A DNA stretch of 64,000 bases from Gymnogyps californianus (taxonomy: Eukaryota > Chordata > Aves > Accipitriformes > Cathartidae), in NCBI RefSeq assembly GCF_018139145.2, contig NC_059475.1, positions 4,935,437-4,999,436 on the forward strand, in the 5' to 3' direction. The notes beneath the pieces were generated by a model. The model saw only the letters and a program-made list of their open reading frames with translations, did not search any database and was not told the DNA's origin. A program made the position numbers and the translations under genes. Positions 10,761 through 25,070 of this stretch are shown here, one piece after another; position 1 is the stretch's first letter, and each line of letters begins with the position of its first letter.

Positions 10761-13700
10761 GGACTGCAGGCTTAGACTAGGTGGGTAGGACTGGGTAAAG
10801 ATTTGCTCACGGTAGAGGCAGCATTAGGGTGGCATAATAGGGAAAAGCATTGAAAGTTCAGATTTGGTAGTGCCGTAAAGTGTCTGTGATGTGTGCTAAT
10901 TTTTAACAAATGTTTTTGGAGAATACAACTTAGATAATGTGGTTTTTTTATTAGTGATTTAGAACCTTAATTTTGCTGTGCTTCGGTTGTTCACCTGTAA
11001 AGTTGAGGTACTAATGCCCTTTCCTGTAACAACAGTGATGTGAAAAGAATTCATTAATATTTGTAGAGGTTTCAGATACTGTGCTGGAATAATTAACTTG
11101 GTCATGGTCTGTTCTGTCTTCAGAGAAGGATTTGGATACGGTAGATTTACTGGTCAAGGTGAGCCTTGAACAATAAAAATAAAGCAAAACTTCAGATCCT
11201 TATTTGTTAAATAAATATTTTTTGCTGCTCTTTACTTTGTGCACTGACTGAGACAAGGGCCCTCTGGAAAGCTGGTGTGTGATCCTGTAATTAAGAACAG
11301 TGTTGCAATGCGCATCCCAGAAGGGTTTAGCAAGGTTTGCCTGTGAGACTTTAACCTTAACATCTGTCTAACTTCTCATTTATGTATTTTTTTTTAATAT
11401 AGCTGATGTTTTAATGTGTTTTGTATACACAATGTAATTTTTTTTTTTTGACAATGAAATCATTACGCTAAGTGGTTTTATTCCTTTGCAAAACTGACCA
11501 TTTTCAGAACAGAGAAATGACCTGGAGTTGGAATGCAGTGAGCTAGGAGGGGATGGGTGAGATGAATCATCTTCAATGGAGGAAATTAAAGATCACTTGG
11601 GACATAATTATTGAACAATGCTTTGAGGCTTTGACGATACATAAACTACTGTTAACTTTGTCAGTTCCCAGAAGTAGTTTTTACAATACTTGTATATACC
11701 TATCCAGTGTTGGCTGTTTCCACTCTTGTTTGATGTTTGAATTATGTTAGAACCCTGTATAGGAGTAAAATTTATCCAGCATATTGATATGAAGGTATAA
11801 CTTGTGAATCCTCACAGAGTTTCTAGTTCCATATCCTCTTGTTTCAAACACCCCTACCCCCCCCCCAAGTAAGTGTAGACTAAAATAGAAACCTAGTCAC
11901 ATTAAACGACAGTGACCAATTTCTACTCCCCCCCCCCGCCATCCTGAATGTTGTCACGCTGCCTTCTGTTACTTGACATTTTTTGGGTTTCCTATCATGT
12001 CTGTAATGATTAGGAAAGAATTCTGAGCACACATTGCCTCTGTCCTTGGCAGTTATTTTTGCTTTCGTGGGAGACAATAATTGTGCTACTTGTCTATCTT
12101 CATTGCTGTGGATGTAAGTACAGAGGGGAAGTGGGATAAGCACTTCAGTATTTCTGTAGTGTGCGAAAAGCCTCAAATGCTTCTGGCAACCTGTTGACAA
12201 AGTCCTGTAATGAAGATAAGCAGAAAGGAAACAAAAGGTCTCTGCTCTTCAGTGGGCAGAGAGGGGGATGCAGAAATTAGTTTCTGATGCTGCTAATAAG
12301 TGTTGCATGCTTCCACACCGTGTGAGCATCTAGGTCCTTGCAATGAAAGTAAATCAATTTAGATAAAAGTAAGAATAACAGTTTGAGTTTCTTTTATCTT
12401 CATCAGAACAGAAATACAATAAAAATTGTCTTTTTCCTGCAAAGGATTTTGACAAACTGATACTCTTAAGTCATATCATACTGCACGTAATCAGGTTTTA
12501 TTAACTACTTGATTAGTAAGCGAGTATTAAACTGGAGTAAGAATATTGTTCTATAACATCTTGTCAAACAGGCCTGTGTGCTAGTCAGAGCCCTGGGAAG
12601 TTGAGGTGAAGCAGAGCTGGTACCTGAGTTGTGCTGCCTCGAGGCGAGTCCCTGCACAGCTCTGAGTATCCCTGGGCGGAGAATCCTGCCCAAGTTCAGG
12701 GCAAGTCTGTGCACCTGATGCTGCAGGTCCAGGTCCCTGGACAGATGCTGGGGTAAAAGAGAGCAGACTCAGAGCATTACTTGGCACTGCTGACTTAAAA
12801 CTGCTTGAAATGCAGAGGGAGGGAAAAGCAATGCTGAAGAATCGGGTTCTCACTGTAGACAATGAAACAAAGTGGCCCATTATGGTTGATTTTGACCCCA
12901 AGAGGGATCTCTTGATTTTTAAAACAATTTTAGTAGAAATGTGTTAATATCCATTTGATAAGAATATTTACACTTGTCCTACTTGATTAAATTACTTCTA
13001 AACAGAGCTACATCTGTTGCCTAAAAGGAAGCGGTGTTATTTGAAATTACTATCACATGAATTTAAACACATACAATGAATTTTTTTTTTTTTTTAAGAT
13101 TTTGTACCTTTAAAAAGTACACAAAGGCAGATATAATCAGACCTAATGCAAGAGCCAGGCATGGACCATTTCCTGTGGTGAAAAACCCTGCTGTCTTGAA
13201 CTACCTATCATGAATAAAAATTAGATGCTACTTGAGGCCTCAACCTACTTCTTCTATGCCAAATTCTAGATTAGTCTTGCCACCTGCAGTGTGGGTGTAT
13301 AAATGACATGAGGGGGACATTTTTTTTCTCTTATTTTTCATTTTTTCCACATAAATGGTGTGAAGTAATCATGTCATACTGTGCTGGTTTATGGCATTAT
13401 ATCATGTGATTGCCTTGCCTTTTGTGGCCTATTCAATGATACAAAATGCAGAACATTAGATTTTTAAATTTTTTTTTTTAAGAGAACGGACAAAAAATTG
13501 TTTTTGGCACCTGATGACCACTAAACCATTAATCTAAATCCTTAGTTATGTAGGTTGCATACCTACTAAAAGAGCAAAGTTGGTTCTGTGTTTCTGACAA
13601 CAGGGATCTGTGAATCACTATTTTGGAGCAATAAATACTGTAGCTGAGTACTGATGTTTTGGCTTCCTAAAAATCTCTCATTACAGTCTTTGTCCCCCAT

Positions 13701-14244
13701 CCTCCCTCCTTGTGTGATAACTTTTCTTACATAGTTATAGCTGAGTTTCCCATTGGTCCTCTGTGCTATAAATAGGAAAAAATAGTATAGGATCATTGCA
13801 GCTGCACAGATTATTTTACTGAGTCTGTCCTCCCCTTGCATGTACGGGTGACTCCTCCCTCTGAAGCTGTGAGTTTTCCATTTGGCATCAGTGGGAACAG
13901 ACACCTCCTACAGCGGACAAGTTTGTGTTGTAAAGCTTAGTTCTGTGTCGTGTCCTCCCTTCTTTATTCTTTTTCTTTTTTTTCCTTTTCATTTTTTTTA
14001 TCTTTCGTAAACTGGAAGGTAGCAAAGGTTCTCTGAGAGCGCAACACATATAAAACTGGATCTTGGAGGTTAAATACTCCTTGCTTCTATGATGAAAGAC
14101 TATCTACAGATGGCATTCAGACCTGCCTCTGCTTCTCTCTCTCCACTTTGGCTCATTGTGCATAACAATGTTGAAATTTTAAAGCCTGTTCTTGGGGACT
14201 GGGGAAAATAACAAAGCCAAGATGTGTGGGAGGAGAATGGGGCT

Positions 14245-14264
14245 TGTGTGTGTGTGTGTGTGTG
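14245..14264. repeat. (TG)10 microsatellite
   Basis: This is a perfect dinucleotide run within intron 2. Confidence 0.9.
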
Positions 14265-17200
14265 ATGATTTTTCTTGGTCTGTGGAGGTCTCTGTGGATG
14301 TTCATCACGCTGTTTGGAAAATGAAGCAGCACAGCCTTAAAACATGATATTTGTAGAATAATTTGGTAAATGCCGGTCATTTGGAAACCTCATGTACTGC
14401 ACTTTACCTCAAGTCTTCCTTTTAAGGGAATCGACTGACAAGTTCTGGTAGGAGGACTCTGTGAAGTATTAGTTACAGTAATCTTATTAGGGAAATGGTG
14501 GAAGTTGTTTGGGTTTACTTCATTGTAATTACTTACGAAGCCAGAACAAAATTAAGTTTCTTTTTTATAATAGTATTGCCCACACATTTAAAAGTCATAG
14601 TCCTCTGTGTTAGCCTTTTGTTCTCTGATACTGGCAGTGCTTTTAATGTTTTTTGATGTCTTGCGAGCACCAGCTTTCAGATGGGATATTCTGCCTTTCT
14701 AGCTTTATGCCATCCTAATTGTTTCAAAATGTAGTCATTAAAAAAAAAGTAAACATTATTGCTGGTGTTATTGCTAACGGCAAGAAATGCAAAAAAGGGG
14801 GACACGTGTAGCAGTTCTATTTAAATAAAAGCTTATTTTCAGAAACAAAGGCTTATGGAGCAAAAGGGAGCTCTTAGTATCCCAAGCACGTTTGGTGTTA
14901 CGGATGAACCCACAGCAATGGATGCTATCAAAGTTGTCATATTTTATTCATGAGTTGTGGTATGCTTGGGTGAAATAAGAAAAGCAATGCTCCAAATCAT
15001 AATTATGGTGTAAAAAGATAAAATAGTTATTATTGTGACATTTTTTGAAAATTCTTAAATCTCTCAAATAATTCACATAAAACTTGCGGAGAATGACTAA
15101 GTATGTTAGCTGTATTTATGATTCTTTGTTGGGGGGGTGTGGAACACTTCACAAATAGAATTTATACATATTTTGGGAGAATATATAAACGTGTGCTTAT
15201 GTGTGTTCCAAGAAACAAAGACAACTAGAATATTGAATATAAACGTAAAGAGGATGACAGCAGAAATTATACTTCAGTAGAGAAGGGCTTTGACAAATGT
15301 ATTATGCCTCATGCTATTATCATGCAGTTAATAAATAAAACAGACACCCAGGATTTAATTTGCTTTAGCAATAACATGGAAGTGATTTTTCTGAGGGAAA
15401 GAAAACAGAAGGAAGAATTAATTCATGAAACACATTTGTTTACTGCTTGTACAAATCGTATAGAGAGAATAAAGAAAAACCATAAGATTTTAGTAATAAA
15501 TGAGCTAAATGCTTTAAAAGTAATTAAAAAACTATTTGGAGTGTCAAGTCATTGGGAGTTTTTGAACCAAGAGAGCACTTCAGCATATGCTTACTTTGAA
15601 CTTTATGGATAATTTCATTCCCTTTAGTTGGATTATTCACGTGATAAAAGGCTTTACTGGACTGGAAGTTAAAACCTTTGTGTAGGTGTAGCCAGGTCTG
15701 TTAGCTGCCATAAGTAGCATTAGGCATTGTAATCTCTCTCTGCAAGTGAAGAGACTGAGTCAGAGGTTTCTGTTTTGCTGAAACTTCCCTGTTAATGAAC
15801 TATTTAAAACTAGTATTTTGATTTACACGTTTAAGAATGCAGGTTTTCACCAGGGAGGCAAATTCTGATTTCTGTGTGGCCTCGCTGAAGTTAGACAGGG
15901 ATTTTCAACAGAGTCAAAATAATTTAGGCATTCAAGCTTCTCTCCTGCTTCAGTGGGATCTGGTACTTGAAATTTCTTTGAAAATCCAGGTTATGGGTTA
16001 CTTGTTGACTATATCTATCATATTCATGTTAAACTTAGGAATCCTAAAGCACTTCAGAAGTACTTGATATTACTATTTATTTTTAATACTGTTGCCAAAA
16101 GTATAAGCAGCATTTATTATTAGCTGTAAGAAGGAAGAGTGCTAAATGAGAAATCAGAATTTTTACATACTGCTTAAAAATACAAATGGATCAATCTCTC
16201 TGCGTGCTCTATTTGAAAAGCTTAAATTTTGTTTCTAGATTACAAACACACTAAGGGTTATAGCGGGAGGAAATAAGTCCAAGCTACAATTAGTAGTTAT
16301 TTGCAAAACTTGGCTTCTATATCTGATTTTTGGTTCTAGATGCTCCTCACCTTCTGGTACCATCTTAAATTTCTTTTAAACAAATGCGGCTCAAGAACAT
16401 GTTTTGTCAAGTTCAGTATATGTTATCATTTTTTAAAAGTAATTTCTAATTTTTTGGGTCTGTAACTTTGAGCATACCTGAAAATATTTTGTAGAAGGAG
16501 GAAAGAAGGAGCAAAAATTGCTTAGCTTGCTTTTGCATGAAACCAGGAGAGAAACAGTTTTTTTGGGTGGCTCATTATTTTCTGTGACATTAGCAGTTAA
16601 TATACTCTTAAAAATAGATCCCTGAAGCGGACAGTACTCCCGCAAAATGGACAGCATATCAGTAAAGATTCTTAGCAATTACTGCTTTTTCCCAACGTTG
16701 CATACATCGCCACTGGCTCTGTTCAAACATGACAGTGTTGCTAGTGTAGTCTGTGCTCTTTCTGTTAAAATGTTGTTATTGTTTTCCAAATTTGCAAATG
16801 GCAATCTTTAACTTTATAGTGACAGTGATGTGATACCTTATCTAATATAGATAAAGAGTGGAAAAGATGTTATAATCAGTGACTCCTGAACTAATTAACT
16901 AACAAACCATGTAATTTGATTAACGCACATGATTTCAGAGTAGATTACGTGCTTTTAGTGGTAGTGTAACTTCTGGAGCGTTTCTACCATTTGCATTAAG
17001 CATTTAATTTAAGGGATCAACAATTTGTAAATAGTCTTGATTTCAGCATGAGTCCCTTGAGGATACAACAGAGCCTACATGAGAAGGAGGGCCTGAGCTC
17101 AGTAGCTGCTTAAAATATTTGAGACAAGTTAAAGTGGCTGCCGTGAGTAACAGGTGATATGCAGGTTCAGCAAGGCGATCACCATTGTTCTCAGCAAGAA

Positions 17201-17897
17201 GCTTGTTGCAAAGCCATTTGGCTTACTCCAGTTTTCTGATTTTGCTCCGTAATGACCAAATGGTTTGAAGAGAGCGTCAGTCGCTGCACTATGCGTTTGC
17301 CCAGGCCTGCCGCTCATCCTTCTGCTGAGGGAGAGATGACTCCAGCGCTTTCCTTGGTCATTCTGTCCATTTGGCTGGAAAAGACAAGGAAGGGCTCTGG
17401 AGATATGAAACCCATTGGCAGCGAAAGAGGGGCAGTTTCTCAATGTAGGCTTTGCTACAGCTTTCTGCCGCTGTGCTTTCTCTGTCACCTAGGGCATCTT
17501 TTGTTGCCTGGAGCTTGAGAAGCGTAGGTGGCCACCTTCTTTCTTGGCACGTATTCGTTTCCAAGTCTTGTGCAATATCTGCTGCTCTGTTTGTTCCACA
17601 GTACTCCATTTCCATGGTTCAGTTTGAAATGCTGATAAAGCAAACAAAAGACTTAGACTCTCTGACAACTACTTAATTAACATGAGTGTGGTCATTCTAG
17701 CTAGTGCTCAAGTCGGGCCAGTTTTCAAGAAGTGAAGGGTCCGACATTAAGCCACTAAATCAACTAAATTATTGGTTGGGGAGAAACTGTGATTTGATAA
17801 GTAGTCTGTTTGATTTCTTTAGGGACTCAAAATTCTGCTGTCCCTGGTATCTGGAGTTTTAGGATTGGGTTTGCAATAGCTTCCTGAAAGGAATGAA

Positions 17898-17918
17898 ATA
17901 TATATATATATATATATA
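17898..17918. repeat. (AT)n microsatellite
   Basis: This is a run of about 21 bp of alternating A and T, with no flanking element recognised. Confidence 0.9.
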
Positions 17919-18668
17919 ATTTTAAATGCTAGATTAATTTTGTTAGGAGAGACCTAGTTGTAAACTAGTTTACAAACATGTATATCAAAATGACAGCAAT
18001 ATATGAACACTTATTGCGAGGGTAGTTTTGCATCATGCAGGAGGAATGTTTACATTGAATTACACTATTTTTCCACCTTCTCTAGCAGAACTGCTTTTGC
18101 TGTATAGTCATGGGAACTTACCTTTGTAACATTAGCTATTCACCCTGGTAATTGCTCCATCCTCTAATTTAATGAAAACCCATTAAACTGAAACAATAAT
18201 TAAAATGAGACATCATCTCTGTAGGAGGTTTGCATATTAAAATCACCAAGCATTTCACTGCAGACGGATCTTATTCTTGAGAAACAGTGTTTGAAGCAAC
18301 ATGTAAAAAGTGATTTATAATGAATAATCATAATTTAGAAAGCTGTGCTGTTGAACATGATTTCCTACTGTTTATTACTGACTCTGAGCGGAGCTAGCAA
18401 GGCAAAAGCATTTACAATGTCTTTTTGTACCGGTGAGAATACCTGGAAGCAGAGATGTGCTCATGAGAAAACATTGTACCGTCTTTGGTCCTCCCTGGTA
18501 GCATAGTTTTTAAGAGAAGGGTGAGGTGTTTTCACCCCTCTCTCTGGGTTGCTGGCAGGTAGGACGGGTGGTGCTGGTCCCCACTGTTCCAGTGCAGGGG
18601 GCCCCAAAGAACAGTGTAGTGCCTGCTCAGCATCTGAATGTAAGCTTGCATTTATTTTCCCTTGGCAG

Positions 18669-18713
18669 TAAAACCCATGCTTTAGCCTTGATAAAACCCA
18701 TGCTTTAGCCTGG
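18669..18713. repeat. 23-bp tandem duplication
   Basis: A 23-bp unit beginning TAAAACCCATGCTTTAGCC (18669-18691) is repeated directly from 18692. The two copies are identical except at the extreme end, suggesting a recent slippage or duplication event. Confidence 0.85.
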
Positions 18714-18864
18714 CTTGGAAGCAGTGTAGGCGAGTGGCAGGCATGGGGGATGAATTTGGGTCTGTGCTTAGGTGATGTCTAGGTATGCTGCTACTTGGCT
18801 GGCAGGTCTCTGCAGCGCGGTGTGGGCTGTCTCGAGCCTTAGTGCTGATAGCTGAATTGAGCAC

Positions 18865-19475
18865 TGTCCTGGTTTCGGCTGGGACAGAGTTAACTTTCTT
18901 TTTAGTAGCTGGTCCAGTGCTGGGTTTTGGATTTAGTGTGAGAATGATGTTATTAACACTCTGAGGTTTTAGTTGTTGCTAAGTAGTGCTTATCTTAAGC
19001 CAAGGACTTTTCAGTCTCCCATGCTCTGCCAGCAAGCAGGTGTGCAAGAAGCTGGGGGGAGCACGGCCAGGGCAGCTGACCCGAACTAGCCAAAGGGGTA
19101 TTCCATACCATGGAACGTCATGCCCAGTGTATAAACGGGGGGAGTTGGCCGGGAGGCGTGGATCGCGGCTCGGGAACTAACTGGGCATCGGTCAGCGGGT
19201 GGTGAGCAATTGCATTGTGCATCACCGGTTTTTTTCCTCCCCCCCCCCCCCTTCCTTTTTTTGTTATATTCCTTTTCATTATGATTATTATTATTATATT
19301 TCATTATTACTATTGTTAGTATTATATTTTACTTTAGTTATTAAACTGTTCTTATCTCAACCCACAAGTTTTACTTTTTTTTTTTTTTTTTTCTTTCCTC
19401 CTCCTCACCCAGCTGGCAGGGGAGGGGGAAACGGCTGCGTGGTGCTTAGTTGCTGGCTGGGGTTAAACCACGGCC
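18865..19475 (+). mobile_element. Solo LTR, family A, copy 2 (plus strand)
   Basis: This 611-bp element starts TGTCCTGGTTTCGGCTGGGA and ends GGTTAAACCACGGCC. The 5-bp sequence AGCAC precedes it (18860-18864) and follows it (19476-19480), so the boundary is secure even though the expected terminal CA has changed to CC. In sense order it holds a long U3, the palindromic core TTCCATACCATGGAA (19101-19115), an ACGTCA half-site, a TATA box TATAAA (19130-19135), a donor-like GTGAGC near 19202, C- and T-rich runs, ATT/ATTATT repeats, ATTAAA as a possible poly(A) signal and TTATCTCAACCCAC. It is in the same orientation as NELL1, within intron 2. No internal viral genes adjoin. Confidence 0.9.
19130..19135 (+). 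promoter_or_regulatory. TATA box of LTR-A copy 2
   Basis: TATAAA lies about 10 bp downstream of the ACGTCA half-site and the TTCCATACCATGGAA core. The same order occurs in the other two family-A LTRs. Whether it is still active cannot be seen from sequence. Confidence 0.6.
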
Positions 19476-19851
19476 AGCACCCAAAGTGCTCTGAGGGATA
19501 TACATGGCTCTGTGCCTATTCCTGTGACAGGAGCATGTTGCAAAGTCTTTTTTTGCTTGCATATAAGGAGAAATTTGTGTGAATTTTCTCCCCACAGCTT
19601 CAAATAAAAAATCGGTGCTATCTGCAGATAACTACATTTTGCCCTTGCTAGGCAGGGAGGGACAACTACCTGAAGTGTTTCCCTGCTTGGCAGTGAAATG
19701 ACTTCTTTTTGGAGAAGATCCCCGTGGTTGGTGTTAGCATCCTTCTGTGAACTTTTGGATCTGTTTGTGACTTGTGTGGACTGAGGAATGGTTTTAGACG
19801 AGCAGCAAGGAATAGGCATCTATCACCGGTAGTGTTTTGGGTTGTTGGTTG

Positions 19852-19874
19852 TTTTTTTTTTTTTTTTTTTTTTT
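19852..19874. repeat. Poly-T tract (23 bp)
   Basis: This uninterrupted run of T lies 376 bp beyond LTR-A copy 2. It is not part of the LTR. Confidence 0.85.
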
Positions 19875-21826
19875 GACTGGTTCTTCAAAAGATGATTTGT
19901 GGGACCAATGTGCAGAAAGGAGTCTATGCACTGCATCCTACTTGGACTCAGAGGCTTTGATGAAGCACCTGCCTTCAGTGAGCAAGAAGGGTTTTGTGAT
20001 GCTGTCGTGTGTTATCATCCTGAGCAACTTTTAGAAACTGTCTCCGCTGAGAGTTGCTAGTTTTGGATCCTCCTTCGACTCTTGGTTCCATTTTTGGAAA
20101 GCTGATGACTTCAAAAAATGGGGTACTGTGTTTTTGGTTTTTTGTTTTTTGTTTTTTTTTTTAATAGAGATTTCAGCTTTATTGGATTTTGCCCATAGCA
20201 AGGTAAAAGCCAATACGCTGCAATATTCAATTCTTTAATTGCTGTAGCTGAAATCCAGATTTTCTGTTGTTGCAGGGTTAATTACTACTTGCTTGCCCAG
20301 AGTGACTGTGCAAAGGTTCTCCTGAAAGCATGTTGAAACAAATAGCTTTAAAATTATTGAAGGTACCAATAAAGCAATGTGTTCTGCAGTATGTTCTCTA
20401 CCAAAGTAAGGAAGTAGAAGGAAAAGATACTCAAGCAGGCTAGTGCATGATGAAACGTATCTGTTGCTTTAGAAAACATGAGTTGATTTAGAACTGAATT
20501 TTAGTATTTTTCCTCTAATGGAAGCATCTATTAAAGAAAAATGATTTCCCAGATGGATTGGGATTCAGCTTGTAAGAACTGGTGCACGTTTTTCATTGCT
20601 TAAAATTCCAGCCCAAATGGTCATGTACTTCCCTTTGTACCATGGTTTGTGGACGCTGTCATCAACGTAAGTTTGGCAAGAATGCCTACTTTCCTAGCAT
20701 TATCCTTTTCTTTCTGTAACTCATTTTGTCTGCTTCTGTGTGGTGATAATTTTCTTACAGTGTTTCTAATGGAGCTGAAACCAACTTCTCCCTTTGTCTT
20801 ATATGGGGCCTCTAATATGTTCTGGGCTACAAGTGGCAAAAGCCTGAGGTTTTAATTTTTAGTTGCCAGAGCTGGTGATGCATAGAGCAGTGGATCCACA
20901 CAGGAAGATGTGACTTGAGGGCCTAAATCAGGTTTGCAAGGACTGATACTACTCCGAGTTATTGTACCTTATTCATTCCATTTGTTATGTAGGGTTAGTG
21001 TGTACTGAAATAGCTGTACATTTCATACATACAAGGTAAAGCTTGCCCTGACATCATTAGCCCCAGAACAGCATTACCATTTATCTGGACTGGTCTTATG
21101 ATGAAGTGAAAACAAACCCATGCTAAAATAAAAATTTGAGACTTATTTTGAAGGCGCGAAAGTGAGTATTGTGAGTAATCGCAGTTGCGGGTACAATTTA
21201 TCGAGGCGGCTGAGCGTGTAAGAGCTTGCTGCAGCTAAGCAAGGTGCTGTGGTTTTCCTCTGCAGATTCTGGTCAGAGTTGTGCTGTGGCTGCTGAGCCC
21301 CTGCGTGCATGGAGCCTTGGGTGCTGGTTCCGCTGGTAGCTCTTTTCGGCTTGTAGGGCTGTGCTGGTCAGGGGCTGAATGGGCTCACGCGGGACTAGGC
21401 AGCCAGGAGAAGGCAAGGTGGCGTCCCTGGGAATGGGGGAGATGGCGCCGGGCAAGGAAATGTGGGATGGCAGCGGCTAAATGGTTTGGCTGTCCTGGCG
21501 AACTGCATCACTGCTTTGTGTTTGGCGCATTTTCCTTGGACCTGTGGCTTAAAAAAAGGAATTAAAATCAAGCAACAAATACGCGCTCTCTCTGACATAG
21601 GTGTGTCTTCTGATTCTCTGTATTGCTGAAGGTAGAAAGTTGCCTTTACTTGATGCTCTGAGATGATTTGTTGTACTTTTCAAATAACTGTGTATGCTTG
21701 CTTTTTTTGCTTGTTTAATTTTAGAAACACTCTGGTATGTTTAAAAAACCCCTCCAGACAGTCAGTATTTCGAATTAAGAAAATATAATCACATAGAAGG
21801 GCATATGAAAGTCGTATCTACGTTTG

Positions 21827-21846
21827 TTTATTTATTTATTTATTTT
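21827..21846. repeat. (TTTA)n microsatellite
   Basis: Four to five TTTA units lie within intron 2. Confidence 0.85.
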
Positions 21847-24800
21847 GCTGAGATTGCGTTATCATTCAAGTGTGAAGCGATGTTTCACTGAAGATTACTG
21901 TATAAACCTATATTGTTCTATATTATGTAGGAAATACGACATTTCATTACAAGCAGACAGTTATTTTTATAGAGAGCATAAAAAGTATTTTCCCTTTCAG
22001 GCACCTGTGGTGAGGGGGTGTATGTATTCTCAATTTTTCTTTTTTTGAAGTGTGAAACCTTCAACCTGAAAATAGAAAGCTCTTATTCTAAATGGGTCGT
22101 ACTCCCAGGTCATTTGTATGGTACTTTCTGCAGAAATTGAGCAAAACACAAACAAATGACATACCTAGCGATCGCGCGGTATGAGGAGGGGCACTGCCAG
22201 AGAGGTGCAGGAGGGCTGTCCCATGGGGCACAGGAGCTGGGATGATGCAGTGCTCGCTGGGCCATACCCTCAGTGAGGCCTCATGCAGCTGCTTCCCAGC
22301 ATTCGGGCCCCAGGTTGCGAGCTCAGGGCTGTGCTCAGCACCCTGACAGGCTTATCATCTCTGAAATACCAGGTCGCGTGCCCTCTGGATCCTCGTGAGC
22401 CTTGGTGGGCTCCTCAGCTTACGAGACTGGTCGCTGGCTATCTGGTTGCATTTGCCATCTTGCCACTGAATTGCTGGGAAACTTTCCTTGTTGCAGTTAC
22501 TGAGGTTGAGTTATGAAGAACAGCGTTTCTGTAGACATTTCTGCATCTGCAAGTGCGTTTTCAGTTGTCTAGTGGTAGGGGGTGTTCCCAGGCACTGGTG
22601 CCTTCTCAGCCTGGTAATGAGTAGGCCTACTCCAAAGAAGTAGCACCATACTTAGATGTGTGTTAATTTTGAAAAGCCTAGTTATACAACTTCCTTCATA
22701 TGAATTGTACGTGTGTTGCAAAGCAGTATGTAAATACTGTTTGTTACCTAGTAGTTTGAACCCAAGATTCTGGAATTTCATAATTTCGTTATCTAAGGCA
22801 TATGTTGATTTTAATCAACAGAGAATGTATATAAGGTGTTGCATGTGTTTTTGCTGTGTTCATGACTATGAAGAGGTGGTAGCATTTAACACAATATTTC
22901 AAATTATGTTTCTAACTGGAGTAGTCAGTGCACTGATTATTCGTTCATGATTCCAACTAAAGAATCCTATATTTTTGTGTAAATTTTGGTGGATGGATGG
23001 CAGGATGTGGCTTTATATCTGGGTCCCCCTATAATGAGAAAATGTTGGACTTTGCAAGGGTTGACTGAAGTTTTAACATATATGTTCCACTGACAGCACT
23101 GCCTATGCTTTCATGTGAAAGAATGTTTGAAAGCTTTGATAAGTTGTATTTTATTTCTGGCAATTGTGACATCTTTAAGAAAGAAAATATAAAATTTTGT
23201 AAAATACTAAGGTTCTTAACCTTCAAAACAAGGGTAATTATCTTCAACTATCAGCTCTTGGACATTTTTATCTCTGAGTCTTACTTGTGCCTTGGAACTT
23301 AGTACCAGTGGATTGCCTGTCTGTGTAGATAGCAGACTGGATATCGGAGAACTTACTGGCATATGGGACACATAGTTCTGTCTCCCCTGCATCAGCTTTT
23401 TGAAGAAACTAGATAGTATTTATGACCAGTAATAACACCTGCTAGGTGAAGATAATGATACAGATAATGAAATCTTATAGATAAAGACAAAATCTGGTCT
23501 TCTGTGCTGGATTGTTTATTCCTCCATTCCCCTTTCTGATGGCAGTGGAAATGATTTCTGTTCTTTGAAGCTTTATCCTCTGCTATGATAAAAGTGGCGT
23601 TGGACAGATAAATAGCTTGATGCTGTGAAGTGGGCATTACATTTATTTATCAGGTGAATTTGAGCCTCTGGCAAAGATTTTTAAATGATGTCTAGTGATT
23701 TTTGATGTCTAATTTGCAGTACTTTTCAGAGGTGAGCTTTTCAGAGTGCAAGTATGTTATGGATTCTGAGTGTGTAGGCTCATTTGGAGGGCTTTAAGCT
23801 GCACAGGAAAAATTGAGACACCCAATTACAAAACATGCTTGAATACTTTTTCCTTGGAGTTTGGTTTCAGTCCATGGCATTCCCTCGGTAGTTGTGTTTT
23901 TGAGTTTCAGGTTGTTTTTCAAGCCAGTCTCTCCTCTTTCTGTCTGCAAAGCCTCATTTAATGACACAATGTTTTTTTTTTTTCCTACAGTGAAATTCTG
24001 AATTGTAAATCTCATCACTCCTTTGTGTGTTACAGCATTCATGCTGGGCTGGATTCTCAGGATTCAGTAGAGTTATATGGTTTTCTACCAGCTGAGAATT
24101 TGTGCCGGCATTTCTGGCTTCAAAGTAAACCTTTCGAAAGGAAGCGCACCAGGCTTCTAATTGGTTGTGACATCCAGGAACTGCAAGTGGCACAGGTCTT
24201 GCAAATGTGTGACGAAGGCCCAGCATGAGAGACATGGCAAGGGGTGGGAAGGTGAAATGCCATGATTTCTCCCTTTTGTCATTAATTGTCTTTTGTAGTG
24301 ATGATATATTGCGAATAAAAGGATGAGATAAAAATGAATGTGGTGGGAGATGGCGCATTTGAGTCTTAGAGGATCAAATATGAGAAAGCATGCTGCTGCT
24401 TGGACATCAGCAGGATTAGCGAGACTGAAATATTTCTGGATCTGCCTGGTCAGACTGTAGTTTAATAAATATTGTATGAGCTGTCACGCTTTGCTTGTTT
24501 AAACTGAGAAATCCCTGAAACGATAGTGGATTGCAAGCATGTCTTGTATTTATTTCTTGGGCAGAAGCACAGCCGTATAGCATTATTAGCAATAATACAT
24601 CTCTGCCTTGCACGGTGCAAGGACAGGTTTCCTCTGATGTACGATGGAGAGGTGGTGATGGAGTCAGTGGTAAAAACTGAAATTGGAGCTTGGTGAATTG
24701 TGTTGGGAGAGGCAGTGCCTGAGATTTCTCAGGATTTAGGAGCCTATTTATCTGACTGCAGCACACCTTATTTACAGCAACTTAATCTGCTCACAGCAGA

Positions 24801-25070
24801 CACAAATGGCTCGGCATCCCGTTAAAAATTCTGTCAGAAAATCAGTAGCTGACCAGTTGTGAACTTGTCAGAGTGACAAGTGGGCATGCTGACAGAGATG
24901 GCATTTGGGTTTTTTCATTGAACAAATGCAGTGGTGGAGGATGGTAAATGATTCTCAAAAATGAAAAATATTGATGAGAAAATGAAAAATGTGATCTGAA
25001 TCTTTCTGACTTAGCATTTTTACTGGACTGTTGTCTCCCTCTTTTTTTCTTTTTTAAATACAATTCTTAG

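Larger units (their letters stand above)
2167..25070 (+). other. NELL1: NELL1 intron 2 (about 22.9 kb)
   Basis: The intron begins GTAGGA and ends in a T-rich tract followed by CAATTCTTAG at 25061-25070. It holds LTR-B copy 1 (3435-4574), LTR-A copies at 5829-6441 and 18865-19475, a CpG-dense patch (8411-8770), poly-T tracts, a purine-rich stretch (10436-10760), a (TG)n and an (AT)n run, and a 23-bp tandem duplication (18669-18713). The remaining stretches (for example 6450-8400, 10800-14200, 14270-17890, 19880-25060) contain only short unsupported open frames, and I see nothing nameable in them. Confidence 0.9.
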
